From Rhopalosiphum padi (Eukaryota > Arthropoda > Insecta > Hemiptera > Aphididae), in assembly GCF_020882245.1 (NCBI RefSeq), contig NC_083599.1:59236748-59300747 (forward strand): a stretch of DNA of 64,000 nucleotides, written 5' to 3'. The translations under genes and the position numbers were made by a program. The notes under the pieces were generated by a model. That model saw nothing but the letters and a program-made list of their open reading frames with translations, was not told the origin of the DNA and did not search any database. Shown in pieces: positions 1-8,865 of the stretch. The stretch's first letter is position 1. Each line of letters starts with the position of its first letter.

Positions 1-400
1 TAAATTTTATTCATTTGTTGTAACTTATAAATTTTGAATCATTGTGTTATTCGTGTTCGGCGTGTTCTAACGGTTCAAAACTGTTCACATTCACATAGAC
101 ACATCTCACATTTCACTGTTGACGTGCATTTAATATTAAATATTATTTATTACATACACAAGATACAACACTTTATTACCTATGTAATACATAATGGATG
201 TTCAGACTTCTAGTAGAATGGTAAGTTACATTAATTTATAAAAAATTAAAAAATACTAAATAGCATGATATTAATATTATTTGGTGGTGTGCTTTTATTA
301 ACGCGTGTTAGTAGGTACTGTAGGTATTGTGTATAGTACATTAGTACCATAGGCGCAAATAGCGTTTGGGATTTGAGCGGGGAGGCTAAAGTCCTACTTT
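1..400 (+). other. AT-rich flank with a possible short 5' exon
   Basis: No protein family is recognisable. An ATG at 194 opens nine codons (MDVQTSSRM) that run straight into a good splice donor, GTAAGT, at 221, so this could be the first coding exon of a gene whose remaining exons were displaced by the TE stack downstream. No matching second exon was found before the LINE begins near 400. The exon reading rests only on the donor and the short open frame. Confidence 0.25.
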
Positions 401-407
401 AATAATA

Positions 408-1009
408 TTGAATAATCATAAAACAAAATGTAGGAAATGTTTTTTTAGTATCAGACAATTGTTAGAAAGGTACTATGAGTATGGTAGAGAAGTGCATCTT
501 TGTTTCGTGGACTTCAAACAGGCGTACGACAGTATTATAAGGAGAAAACTATGGGAAGCACTGGAGGAATTTGGTATACCAACCAAACTAATCCAGCTGA
601 TAAAAGAGTGCAATACCGAAACAAAATGTAGAGTAAAATTTGCAAATACACTGTCAGAAAGTTTTGAAGTCAGGGCTGGCCTAAGACAGGGAGATGCGCT
701 TTCTCCAATACTTTTCAATTTGGCTTTAGAAAAAGTAATTAGATCCCTCCCTGCTAGACAAAATATGGAAATTCTGGAACAGAACACTACTTTAGCATAC
801 GCAGATGATATCGTAATAATTGGTAGTTCTCGAATTGATGTGGAAATGAGAACTGCAGACCTAATCAAAGCAGCAGAACCTATAGGATTAAAAGTCAATC
901 AAGAAAAGACCAAATACCTAGTAGTATCAAGAGAAGAGAGGGCTCTGGATGATATGCTAGTGGATGGATATGTATTCCAACAAGTAACAGATTTCAAGTA
1001 TCTAGGAAC
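408..1009 (+). pseudogene. LINE reverse transcriptase, central domain (5' fragment)
   Basis: This block encodes the palm of a reverse transcriptase, which copies LINE RNA into DNA at the nick. Visible motifs in order are motif A FVDFKQAYDS, the block-B-like stretch GLRQGDALSPILFNLAL, and the catalytic box AYADDIVII with both aspartates, followed by the thumb-proximal LKVNQEKTKYLV. The upstream end is truncated near 400, without fingers-domain motifs or an endonuclease. The frame runs into the hAT inserted at 1010 and is continued at 4380. The first 600 bases carry no stop codon, suggesting the copy was young when it was hit. The apparent open frame to 1118 is read-through into the hAT terminal repeat and is not RT sequence. 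Confidence 0.85.
1002..1009. repeat. 8 bp target-site duplication of hAT, left copy
   Basis: CTAGGAAC immediately precedes the left terminus of the hAT; the identical octamer follows the right terminus at 4372-4379. Perfect 8 bp duplications are the signature of hAT integration. Confidence 0.93.
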
Positions 1010-1314
1010 TAGAGATCAGCACGGGCCGGGCCAGCCCGACCCAGCCCGTGCCCGGCCCGACCTATACCGGGCTTGGTTCCGGCCGGGCCATAATTTAAAT
1101 ATTACGGGTTGGTTATAGGTGGGATCGTAATATTATTCATTGGGCCGGGTCGGGTCCGGGTCGGTCAAAAATAAAACTTATTAATTTAATTCGTAACACT
1201 ATGTGATCTAGGTTATCTAAATTAATAATAATAATTGTATTCCCAGACTGTATGATATTTATAAATAGATCACTGGTAAAAACCAATAATACTATATACT
1301 AATACTTATCGCTA

Positions 1315-1585
1315 TTGTTGTGCGATTATGTTTTTCATTTAATCTTTATTATTTCGTCGACTGGCAAGACATAACATTCAAATTCAATTAATACACAATT
1401 ACACGCTGAACAGTGAACACGGTCCAGTCGAAAATTGATACTTCACAGTTTTAATTTTATTATTGTGCGATTGTGTTTTACATTTAAATATTTAATCATT
1501 TTATTTTTTTGTCGTCTGACAAGATATAACAATATTAAATTAACACACGTTGAACGGTGAACACTTGGACACTGGACAGGTCTCA
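1315..1585 (+). repeat. Diverged tandem duplication in hAT 5' region
   Basis: Two direct copies start with ATTGTGCGATTATG (about 1315) and ATTGTGCGATTGTG (about 1463). Both continue through related TCGTC(G/T)(A/T)CTG(G/A)CAAGA and (T/C)GAAC(A/G)GTGAACAC segments. They lie in the leader just before the transposase start codon and may duplicate promoter or transposase-binding sequence. Confidence 0.6.
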
Positions 1586-1599
1586 CGGTCCGGTCTATA

Positions 1600-4081
1600 A
1601 TGTCAGGTAAATAAATGTTTTTTATTAATTTATTATTATTAAAGCTTTTTACTTGGAGATGTACTAATTTATATTGTATAGGTATATTTCACTTAAGATT
1701 TTAATGATTAGGTGTAGACTGTACTGTAGGTACTAAAAACAAAAATATTATATTTGTACAATGTACGTAATATTATAAATATTATAAAATCCAGCCTTAT
1801 GAATTTAAAAATTGTAAATAATAATAATAGCATGTTTTAAGTCTTTAAGATAAAAAGTAATAGACAATATTATTATTATAAATATAATAGTTGCATGACA
1901 GTATTATAAATAATATATTATGCATTAAAACAATTTAATTGTAATAAATTCAGTCTTATGAACAAATAATAACATATTTAAAATAATGAAAACAAAAATT
2001 AATAATTCTTACATAGTTAAATAACACAATAATGTATGAAAACCATTTAAATTTTATAAATTCAGCCCTATGAAGCATTCGACCTAAAAATGTATTTTTA
2101 AATTGAATTAAAATTGAATTTGTTTTTTTAGACATTGAAGATGATGTAAATGCAAATGAAAGAGAAGATGGTGACTCTACGTCTACATCATCCTTTCAAT
2201 ATTCTGAACCATTAAAATCAAAAAAAAACATCCAGAGCAAAATTATTTCAGGTGAATGTATTTTAAGTAAAGTTGAAGGCAGAAGTGGTGTTTGGGAGTC
2301 GTTTGTAAAAGTTCTTTATAAAAATGAAATGGATACAGGTTTTGTAAGTTGTACAAAATGTAAAATACTTTTAAGTTATACTGCATCCAATGGAACATCA
2401 CACTTAAAGAGGCATAAATGTGTATTAGTAAATAGATCTACATTAAGTATTGACAATTATTTTGAAAAAAAATATTCCTACACAAGTTGCGAATGAAATG
2501 GTAGAAAAGAGTGTGAAAATGTGTAGCTTGGATTTACGTTCTTTTGAGTTTGTGGATGGAAATGGTTTTAAAGAACTTTGTCAATATTTAGTTAATTTGG
2601 GTGCAAAGTATGGACATCTAGATATTGATAGTTTACTACCCCATCCAACAACAATTGCTCGAAATACCATTAAAACTGCAAAAGAGTTGCGTGACAAATT
2701 AATGTTGAAGCTTATGCCATATTTTTATGAAAACCGTTGTAGTGCCACAACAGATATGTGGACGGATGATTATAAAAAACTATCTTACATTTCTATCACT
2801 ATTCATTATATAAATGAAAACTGGGAACTTAATTCAAATGTTTTGCACGTTGGACAGTTCCCTTATGACCAAAAAAAAACTGGAGATAATATACGAAATA
2901 ATTTAAAACAATTTTTTAATCAGTGGTTAGATAATGAAGAAAGCGGAGACAATTTTCTTTCAAAAATTACATGGGTAACTGATAAAGGTTCTAACATAAT
3001 TAAAGCATTGGATAGAAACAACCGACTTAATTGCTCTGCACACATTTTACATAATATTCTACAAACAACATTTGATTTCACAAAAACCAATTCAAAGGAT
3101 CAATTAATTAATGAATTGTTAAGTATGGCTGTTGATTTTAGTCCTATAGAAAAACTAATATCTGCTTCTAAGTCTCTCGTTAGGTATATGAAAAAAAATG
3201 GTGACAACAATTTGCTTTCTAGACCTTTAGTTCAACATGTAGAAACCAGATGGAATTCCAATTTGGCTATGTTGCGTGCTGTACATGATATGTATGATGA
3301 ACTTATAAAAATATATGGTGCGGAAAATAGAAAAATGAATGACATAAACAAATCATTATTATCCAAATTGATCTTCTTTTTAACTCCATTCAAAGAAGCA
3401 TCTGATCAGTTTGAAGGTACAATAAGACCTACTATACAACTTGTGCTACTTCATCGGGCTAAGTTATTAAAACATCTTAATAGTATAGTCTCTGAGGAAA
3501 AATATGACGATATATTTAAAAATTTAGCACATCGAACTCTAATTATTTTTAAAGAGAAATTTAAAACTAAGATTTATCATGGTATGGCTTTATTTTTGTG
3601 CCCACCATTCAAAAAGCTGAGAATGGTCGAAAATATAGACGAAAGACAAGGTGTTATTGAAAAAGTTAAAATAGAGTTATCAAAATTGCAATCCAACCTC
3701 ATTTCTAACTGCAGTCAGTCTGAACCTGTACCGATTGAAGAAACGATTCAATCAGAAGAGGATAATATTTTCTCTGAGTGGAAGGATGATTGCTTGCCAT
3801 CAGACAATTATAATGATTTTAACAATGAACTGAACATTTATCAAATGGAATCATATAATCAAAATCAAGATATTTTACAATGGTGGAAGGAACACAGTGA
3901 TAAACTTCCTCTAATGGCTAAACTTGCATCAAGAATTTTAGCGATCCCTGCTAGTAGTGCTGCAAGTGAGAGGTCTTTCAGCACATCAGGAAGAGTTATT
4001 GAAGAAAGAAGAACACGACTTAAAGGTGATACTGTTGACTCCCTTTTATTTTTAAATGATTTCTTCAAAAAGAAAATGTAA
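1600..4081 (+). pseudogene. hAT transposase with BED zinc finger, one frameshift
   Basis: The cut-and-paste transposase of the surrounding element. Exon 1 is ATG TCA G (1600-1606), the intron runs from GTAAAT at 1607 to TTTTTTTAG ending at 2131, and exon 2 continues in phase with GAC ATT GAA. A BED zinc finger (CTKC ... HLKRH, about 2350-2420) binds the termini. The frame breaks in an eight-adenine run at 2465-2472; one inserted or two deleted bases would reconnect it with the long frame ending at 4081. That frame shows the RNase-H-like blocks TTDMWTDD and TDKGSN, the C/H region NCSAHILHN, ETRWNS, and the C-terminal dimerisation block SSAASERSFSTSGRVI. Combined length of roughly 660 residues is normal for hAT. 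Loss of function appears to rest on this single indel, which could also be an assembly error in a homopolymer. Confidence 0.9.
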
Positions 4082-4371
4082 TTATTATAATATATTTAAA
4101 TTTTAATAAAAATTAATATCTTTTCCTTTATAATAAATGTATTGTCTTTATGAAATGTTTTTGTCTACTATGTCAATACTGAAAGGAAATGAAAGTTTAT
4201 GTATATTTTTATTTTCAAACGGGCGTGGTCGGGTTGGACTTTGAAAAAATTACAAACGGGCCTGGTCGGGTTGGAATTTGAAAAAATTACAAACGGACCG
4301 GGCCTGGACAATTTATATGTTTAACCTTTGGGCCGGATCGGGCCGAAAAAAACGGCCCGTGCTGATCTCTA

Positions 4372-4379
4372 CTAGGAAC
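4372..4379. repeat. 8 bp target-site duplication of hAT, right copy
   Basis: CTAGGAAC, identical to 1002-1009. The LINE reading frame resumes at 4380. Confidence 0.93.
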
Positions 4380-4453
4380 TAATATAAACAACCGTAACAA
4401 TATGCACAACGAAATCAAATTGAGAATTGCATCAGGAAACAAGGGATATTATG
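4380..4453 (+). pseudogene. LINE reverse transcriptase, short middle fragment
   Basis: About 24 codons of LINE ORF trapped between the two DNA transposons (NINNRNNMHNEIKLRIASGNKGYY). The phase follows exactly from the preceding block when one CTAGGAAC copy is counted, and joins the next block when one GATATTATG copy is counted. It corresponds to the linker between the RT palm and the C-terminal region in such LINEs. Confidence 0.8.
4444..4453. repeat. 9-10 bp target-site duplication of MULE-like element, left copy
   Basis: GGATATTATG at 4444-4453 recurs at 5518-5527. Nine bases (GATATTATG) match the usual MULE duplication length; the tenth (G) is shared by both flanks and may belong to the element end. 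Confidence 0.85.
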
Positions 4454-5517
4454 GTGTCGGCACCGATGCGGTCGGGACATTTGCGGTCGGCACCTTTTTT
4501 GTGCCGTTTGCGGTCAGATTATTTCTATCCACCTGATTATCTAATCTAAGGTATATATATATTATATTATGTACTAAATAATTATATATTAAATTGATTC
4601 TATATTTATTGTAAAAATATGTTTAAAATCGTATTATTATTGGATTTACCGATTTTTTGCTGTTTGGTTCAATGGTTGTTTATGGGTATTATTATAGATA
4701 AAGTGTTAGAACTTTGGAAGTATTAAATTAAAATTGTATTATGTCAATTGTTACATGTAATCGATATCCATCGATAACATTTACTCAGTCTTTAGTATAG
4801 TATACACCTTTGTAGAGTTCGTATAGTCGGTATATTATAGTGTTATTAAAATGAACGATTCTTTAGAAATTTTGGAAACTACTAAAGGAAAAGCTTAGCA
4901 GTACACAATGGTTACCAATATAGGAGGTATCGAAATAATATTGTTGAGGGATGGAACAGTAAATTAAATAAAATATTAAATAAGCCACAGCCAACTTTTA
5001 ATGATTTGTATCACTGTCTAAAAAAAGAGGCTGAAAATTCTGATTTATTATATGAACGCAGTTACTTAAATATGGAAGGCAAAAGAAGAAAAAAAACTTA
5101 TATACAATTAGACCAACGAATCAAAAAGACTTTAGCTCAGTATGAAGTTGACAAAAATTTGACAAAATGTTTGAATATCATTGCTAATATTCAAAAATTA
5201 GAATAAGTAATATAATATTATAATTTATAATATAATATTAATAAAAATGATAGTAACAATAATAATAATAGTAATAATAAAAAAAATAATAATAACAATT
5301 ATAATCTTTTAAACACGCCAGTAAAAAATACTGTCAGTCCTAAGCCTGAAAAAGTGTGAAGGAAAGTTCAAATATAACATGTACCTACTTATATATTATA
5401 GTATATAGAATAAATTTATATATTATATACTTTAAATTTAGATATAAATAAGCTGACCGCAAACGGCACGAAAAAGTTGTCGACCGCAAATTTTCTGACC
5501 GCAAATGTCCCGGAACC
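4454..5517 (+). mobile_element. Internally deleted MULE-like DNA transposon (~1.06 kb)
   Basis: Termini start GGTGTCGG (left) and GGTTCCGG (right, reverse strand) and share a subterminal block of ~70 bp in inverted orientation built on repeats of TTTGCGGTC (GGGACATTTGCGGTC, then GTGCCGTTTGCGGTCAG). The interior keeps only a transposase start-like segment and its C-terminal end (see 4851-5205), so the element is a deletion derivative that would need a transposase supplied elsewhere. The flanking 9-10 bp duplication fits Mutator-like elements. The insertion lies in the LINE ORF. Confidence 0.82.
4851..5205 (+). pseudogene. MULE transposase remnant (short 5' segment fused to C-terminal tail)
   Basis: An ATG at 4851 opens 15 codons and meets a stop. 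From about 4926 a second frame reads YRRYRNNIVEGWN, then an open stretch (5006-5205) with FNDLYHCLKKEAENS, RRKKTYIQLDQRIKKTL and a lysine-rich end. The NNxVEGWN block followed by LK-E and RxKKxY-xLDxRI is typical of the C-terminus of FLYWCH/MULE transposases common in aphids (family knowledge). The MULE catalytic domain and the FLYWCH finger are missing, so the product cannot be an active transposase. Confidence 0.65.
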
Positions 5518-5527
5518 GGATATTATG
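5518..5527. repeat. 9-10 bp target-site duplication of MULE-like element, right copy
   Basis: GGATATTATG, matching 4444-4453. The LINE frame resumes at 5528. Confidence 0.85.
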
Positions 5528-6027
5528 CACTTGCGAAATTGTTTAAGTCGAAACTTTTGTCCAGGAAGTCAAAAGAATATTTATATTCCAGCTTTTTACG
5601 ACCGGTCTTGACGTATGGCTGTGAAACCTGGTCGGTAACTAAGGGAGATGAGGAGAAGTTAAACATATTTGAAAGAAAAGTACTACGTCGAATATATGGC
5701 CCTGTAATTGAGAATGGGGAATATAGAAGAAGAACTAACCAAGAAATATACCAAATGTTCAATAAACCCATTATAAGTTCGTATCTAAAAAGCAAAAGGT
5801 TAGAATGGGCGGGTCATATTTGGAGATCGGACGGTATTGCAAAAAATATTTTCATTGGAAGATTAAACGGTAAAAGACCTAGGGGCCGACCAAGACAAAG
5901 ATGGGAGGACATAGTGAAAACGGATCTCACGGAAGTCTCAGAAGAATTAATAAGGATTGAAGATAGTGAAGACAGAGATAGGTGGAAAGATGTGGTTGAG
6001 GCAGCGAAGGTCCTAAACGGACTGTAA
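5528..6027 (+). pseudogene. LINE reverse transcriptase C-terminal region (3' fragment)
   Basis: The last ~165 codons of the LINE ORF, ending in TAA at 6025-6027. Recognisable blocks are FLRPVLTYGCETW, FERKVLRRIYGP, KRLEWAGHIWR and KRPRGRPRQRWED, which form the conserved C-terminal extension of many arthropod APE-type LINEs. No stop or frameshift was found in it. The first ATG of this open frame has no meaning of its own because translation would enter from the upstream block. A short 3' UTR follows. Confidence 0.85.
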
Positions 6028-6483
6028 ATGCTTAGGTATATAAGCTGTATTTTGTACTATTTCTATCTATTCAATCGTTCTCCGCCGATCGACTTGTGAT
6101 CGTGCTTATATACTAACCCTAGTACGTAAGATTAATTTGCAGAACCGACGCAATAAATTTATATATATTATCAGTCGTAAAATTCTATTGTTTTTATATT
6201 TGTGTTAGGGTGCCTTCACTCATCATCGTTAGTTGTATTATTGCTATAGGAATTAACCAGCCTCTTCATTTCCCCATTAAGTTATACAGTCCACGTTCTC
6301 CCTCCTTACAGGGTTATCGAACTATTTGTCGCAGTAACAATAAAATAATCGCACACGACGGGTTACGTGTAGACTGCCGTCCGTGCGCACACACACACAT
6401 GCGCGTCAACTCGTCCGCCGGCTTCTTTGTGCAGCCCTATCGCACAACTATTTTAATACAATTTAGGTCCCAATGACCAAAAA
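6028..6483. other. LINE 3' UTR tail and leader of the next gene
   Basis: To about 6180 the sequence is LINE 3' UTR. From about 6200 to 6480 GC content rises, with a short CA run (CACACACACACA near 6390-6401), and leads directly into the ATG at 6484. It may be 5' UTR or promoter of the DUF4806-like exon. No convincing protein is encoded. Confidence 0.4.
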
Positions 6484-6705
6484 ATGGGTGATAGGGAGTT
6501 TCACAGAGACTTCAACAACGAGTTCAGCGTTGTACCAAAAAATTGGTTAACTATGACAGCTGGTCAAGATGGCCGTACTATTGTTTACTGTAAATGGCCA
6601 CCACCGCCAACTATAGTTTCTAGTGACATAATAAATTCAGCAATTGAACCGGAGATTGATTGGCCAAGTTATAAATACGGTTGGCAAATAATGGTTAAGA
6701 ATTTA
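6484..6705 (+). CDS. First exon of a DUF4806-like protein (partial)
   Basis: ATG at 6484 opens 74 codons ending at an excellent splice donor (TTA followed by GTAAGT at 6706), phase 0. The peptide has the pattern seen at the start of DUF4806-type insect proteins: FSVVPKNWL, then a tryptophan-proline pair in CKWPPPP, and PEIDWPSY before the exon end. Those proteins are of unknown function, are multicopy in aphids and are sometimes associated with transposons (established family behaviour, recalled and not searched). The following exons are not resolved: possible acceptors at 6804 and 6841 give frames that stop quickly. Treat it as an orphan exon of a decayed gene or a gene with further exons not recognised. 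Confidence 0.45.
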
Positions 6706-7520
6706 GTAAGTATAATTCACTGTTAATTGTTATCTATATATTTTACACAACTATACAAGTCTGACATAATACCAAATGTTATTTTGACTCTTTACCTACC
6801 TACAGTTTCCTAACTTTAAAGATTACAAATATCAATTATAGGTAATTTTAAGAAAGCATGGCACCATAAATTTGTTTTGAGCTCAGACTCATCTACGACT
6901 GAAGTTGACAAGTCAAGTCAAATAATAAAAAACTATTTATTCAAGCTCAAAAATCTAATTTTGATAAGTACCTAGTCAAATTCAGAAGAATCTGAAGAAG
7001 AAGGTAAAGTATATACCTATAAAATATATTATATATTAAAATATTTATTTTCTATTATGTTGACCTATTTTACTTTAAACCCTAAGGTATGTAGTGTACA
7101 TAATGTAGGTATGGGGTAAACAACATGAAAATATTTATAATGACTGTTCAAATTAACAATTATATTTTTTTTAGGATATAGTATATTGGACCTGCAGAGT
7201 ACAGAGAAAAATACACACAGTATATTATCTACTGGCTACTCCATTCAGCAAATGGTAAATTATAATAGCTATATACCCACTTAATTTTATTTTTATATAA
7301 TTCCAAAGAATTCCAGTCAGACACTGAGTATCTAAACAAATATAAACTTGGAAGTTCCACAAGCCGTGGAAGATGGCTTTAATCAGTGTGACACGTCGTA
7401 TGTACAAAATAATAGTCTACATAGAATTACTGTTCCACAAGCTTCGAACAAACAAATGGTAATTATTAAAATAATAGTAACTTTACTAATTAAGTTCAGT
7501 ACTTAATAAATAATTTATAG
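6706..7520. other. Intron-like AT-rich stretch
   Basis: No recognisable protein. Short candidate exons around 6842-6975 and 7310-7450 have open frames of 30-45 codons and some acceptor/donor-like borders, but none joins in frame with the exon at 6484. Nothing else was recognised. Confidence 0.3.
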
Positions 7521-8504
7521 TCAATTTTAAGTGTTCAACTTGGTTGTACTACTTGTGCACAGAAAGGCTCCTATAAAGAAAGGCATGTAGTGTTCTTGGA
7601 AAATAACTCCCCTCTCAGAACTAATGAGTCATTTAGGAATAAAGTTAATGAAGAATATCATAAAAGAGATTAGAGTTATTACCTATAAATATAATTGATT
7701 TGGTCTGTTTAGATTATATGCACAATGTATGTATTGGTGTTACTAAAAGGTTAGTTGAATTTTGGGTTAAAGGCAAAAAAAATGTACGACTTAATGAGAC
7801 TTCCAGAGAACAGATTTCGATTGATTTAATAAATCGTAGAGTTTATGTACCGACTGAGTTTAGTCGTTTACCAAGAAAAATAGAAGATATTGACTAGGTA
7901 CTGGAAAGCAACGGAATTAAGATCTTTTCTGTTCTACTTTGGCCCTATTGTTTTGAAAGGTAAACTAAACAGACAATTTTATTCGCATTTTATGTTGCTA
8001 TCTTGTGCAATCAAAATTTTAGTGTGCCCTATTCTTTGTCAAACTCAAATTAATTTAGCTGAAGAACTATTAAGACAATTTGTTATTTCATATAATTCTT
8101 TATATGGAAAACATTTTGTATCATATAACGTACATAGCTTGGTACACTTACCTCTGTATGTAAGAATTCATGGTGCTTTAGACAATTTTGGATGTTTTAA
8201 ATATGAAAATTATTTACAGGAGATAAAATATTCAATAAAAGGGGGAAGATATCCTCTTCAGGAGTTATCTAACAGAATATTAGAAAAACAAAAAGCAGTT
8301 TTGTCTACACCTATATTACCATTTCAACATTTAACACTTAAAGAAATTGAAAATACAACTTCTTCTTTGTATTATAAATTAAATGATACACTTTTTAAAA
8401 ATATTATTTTACATGATTTAAATATCTGTATTAACATAGAAAAAAAAAGAACAAGTATATTATCTTACAAAATGATATGCTTGTTGTTGTTAATCATATT
8501 GTAA
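7521..8504 (+). pseudogene. CACTA/EnSpm-like transposase C-terminal half (DUF4218-like), broken
   Basis: An acceptor (ATTTATAG ending at 7520) opens CTTCAQKGSYKERHVVF...RTNESFRNKVNEEYH to a stop at 7671-7673. A shifted frame from 7700 gives LDYMHNVCIGVTKRLVEFW and PTEFSRLPRKIEDID, and after another frameshift at about 7893 a long frame begins YWKATELRSFLFYFGP and includes FVISYNSLYGKHFVSYNVHS and ALDNFGCFKYENYLQ. The order LDYMH...GV, YWKATELRSFLLY and YN...H...H matches the transposase-21/DUF4218 part of CACTA-like elements found repeatedly in aphids. At least two frameshifts and the missing N-terminal half make it non-functional. Element termini were not found. Confidence 0.65.
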
Positions 8505-8865
8505 AACCTTATAATTAGGGCTAGGAACTTCTAGAAATTTGCATGTTTTTCAATAATCATTAAAACATAGCTAAGTAATATAGGAATTTGTTTCATGGTA
8601 ATACGAGTTCATATTTAAAATTTATAGTTCCATATTTTGCATATTTGACCATTTTTTAATTATAAGTGCATATTTGAGCATTTTTAATATGAAAATGGTA
8701 GTTTTATAATTATATAAATATTTTATACAAAAAATTTTAAATTTAGATCGATTTTCTAGACCAGAAATATTAATTTTATGGTTTTATATATATATAATTA
8801 GTATTGCTGTTTTTCTCGCCGAACGCTCCCATTGTTATTTATGGGCTATGGCCTTAATGGTATAC
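8505..8865. other. Non-coding stretch with orphan hAT-like end
   Basis: No gene. TAGGGCTAGGAACTT at about 8517 resembles the start of a hAT terminus and is followed by repeated GCATATTTG motifs (about 8630-8690). No partner end or target duplication was found. Confidence 0.3.

Larger units (their letters stand above)
1010..4371 (+). mobile_element. Near-complete hAT DNA transposon (3,362 bp)
   Basis: Both ends carry a perfect 19 bp terminal inverted repeat beginning TAGAGATCAGCACGGGCC, and perfect CTAGGAAC duplications flank it. The ends contain GC-rich subterminal repeats (several GGGCCGGG-type and CGGGTTGG-type units near 1020-1165 and 4215-4350), probably transposase binding sites. Inside is one transposase gene with a 5' intron (1607-2131). 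Two imperfect copies of a ~120-140 bp segment lie in tandem at about 1315-1430 and 1463-1580 in the 5' UTR. The only clear lesion in the gene is one frameshift in an A run (2465-2472). It is inserted in the LINE RT. Confidence 0.93.
400..6180 (+). mobile_element. 5'-truncated non-LTR retrotransposon, interrupted by two DNA transposons
   Basis: Three plus-strand blocks (408-1009, 4380-4453, 5528-6027) together form the second half of a LINE reverse transcriptase ORF, followed by a short 3' UTR that fades out near 6.18 kb. The blocks are separated by a hAT (1010-4371) and a MULE-like element (4454-5517), each with target-site duplications. Codon phase is preserved across both junctions once one TSD copy is removed, so neither insertion followed extensive decay of the host LINE. 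The endonuclease and the N-terminal RT motifs are absent, as expected for 5' truncation. The clade (RTE, Vingi or another APE-type LINE) is not settled by what can be read here. Confidence 0.8.

Noticed and set aside
473..898. 141-codon open frame on the minus strand
   Set aside because: Antisense shadow of the LINE reverse transcriptase, whose motifs are unambiguous on the plus strand.
3865..4068. 67-codon minus-strand open frame
   Set aside because: Shadow of the hAT dimerisation domain on the plus strand.
5220..5300. AATAATAAT-rich tract as a functional repeat
   Set aside because: Simple low-complexity sequence inside the MULE derivative, common throughout this AT-rich window.
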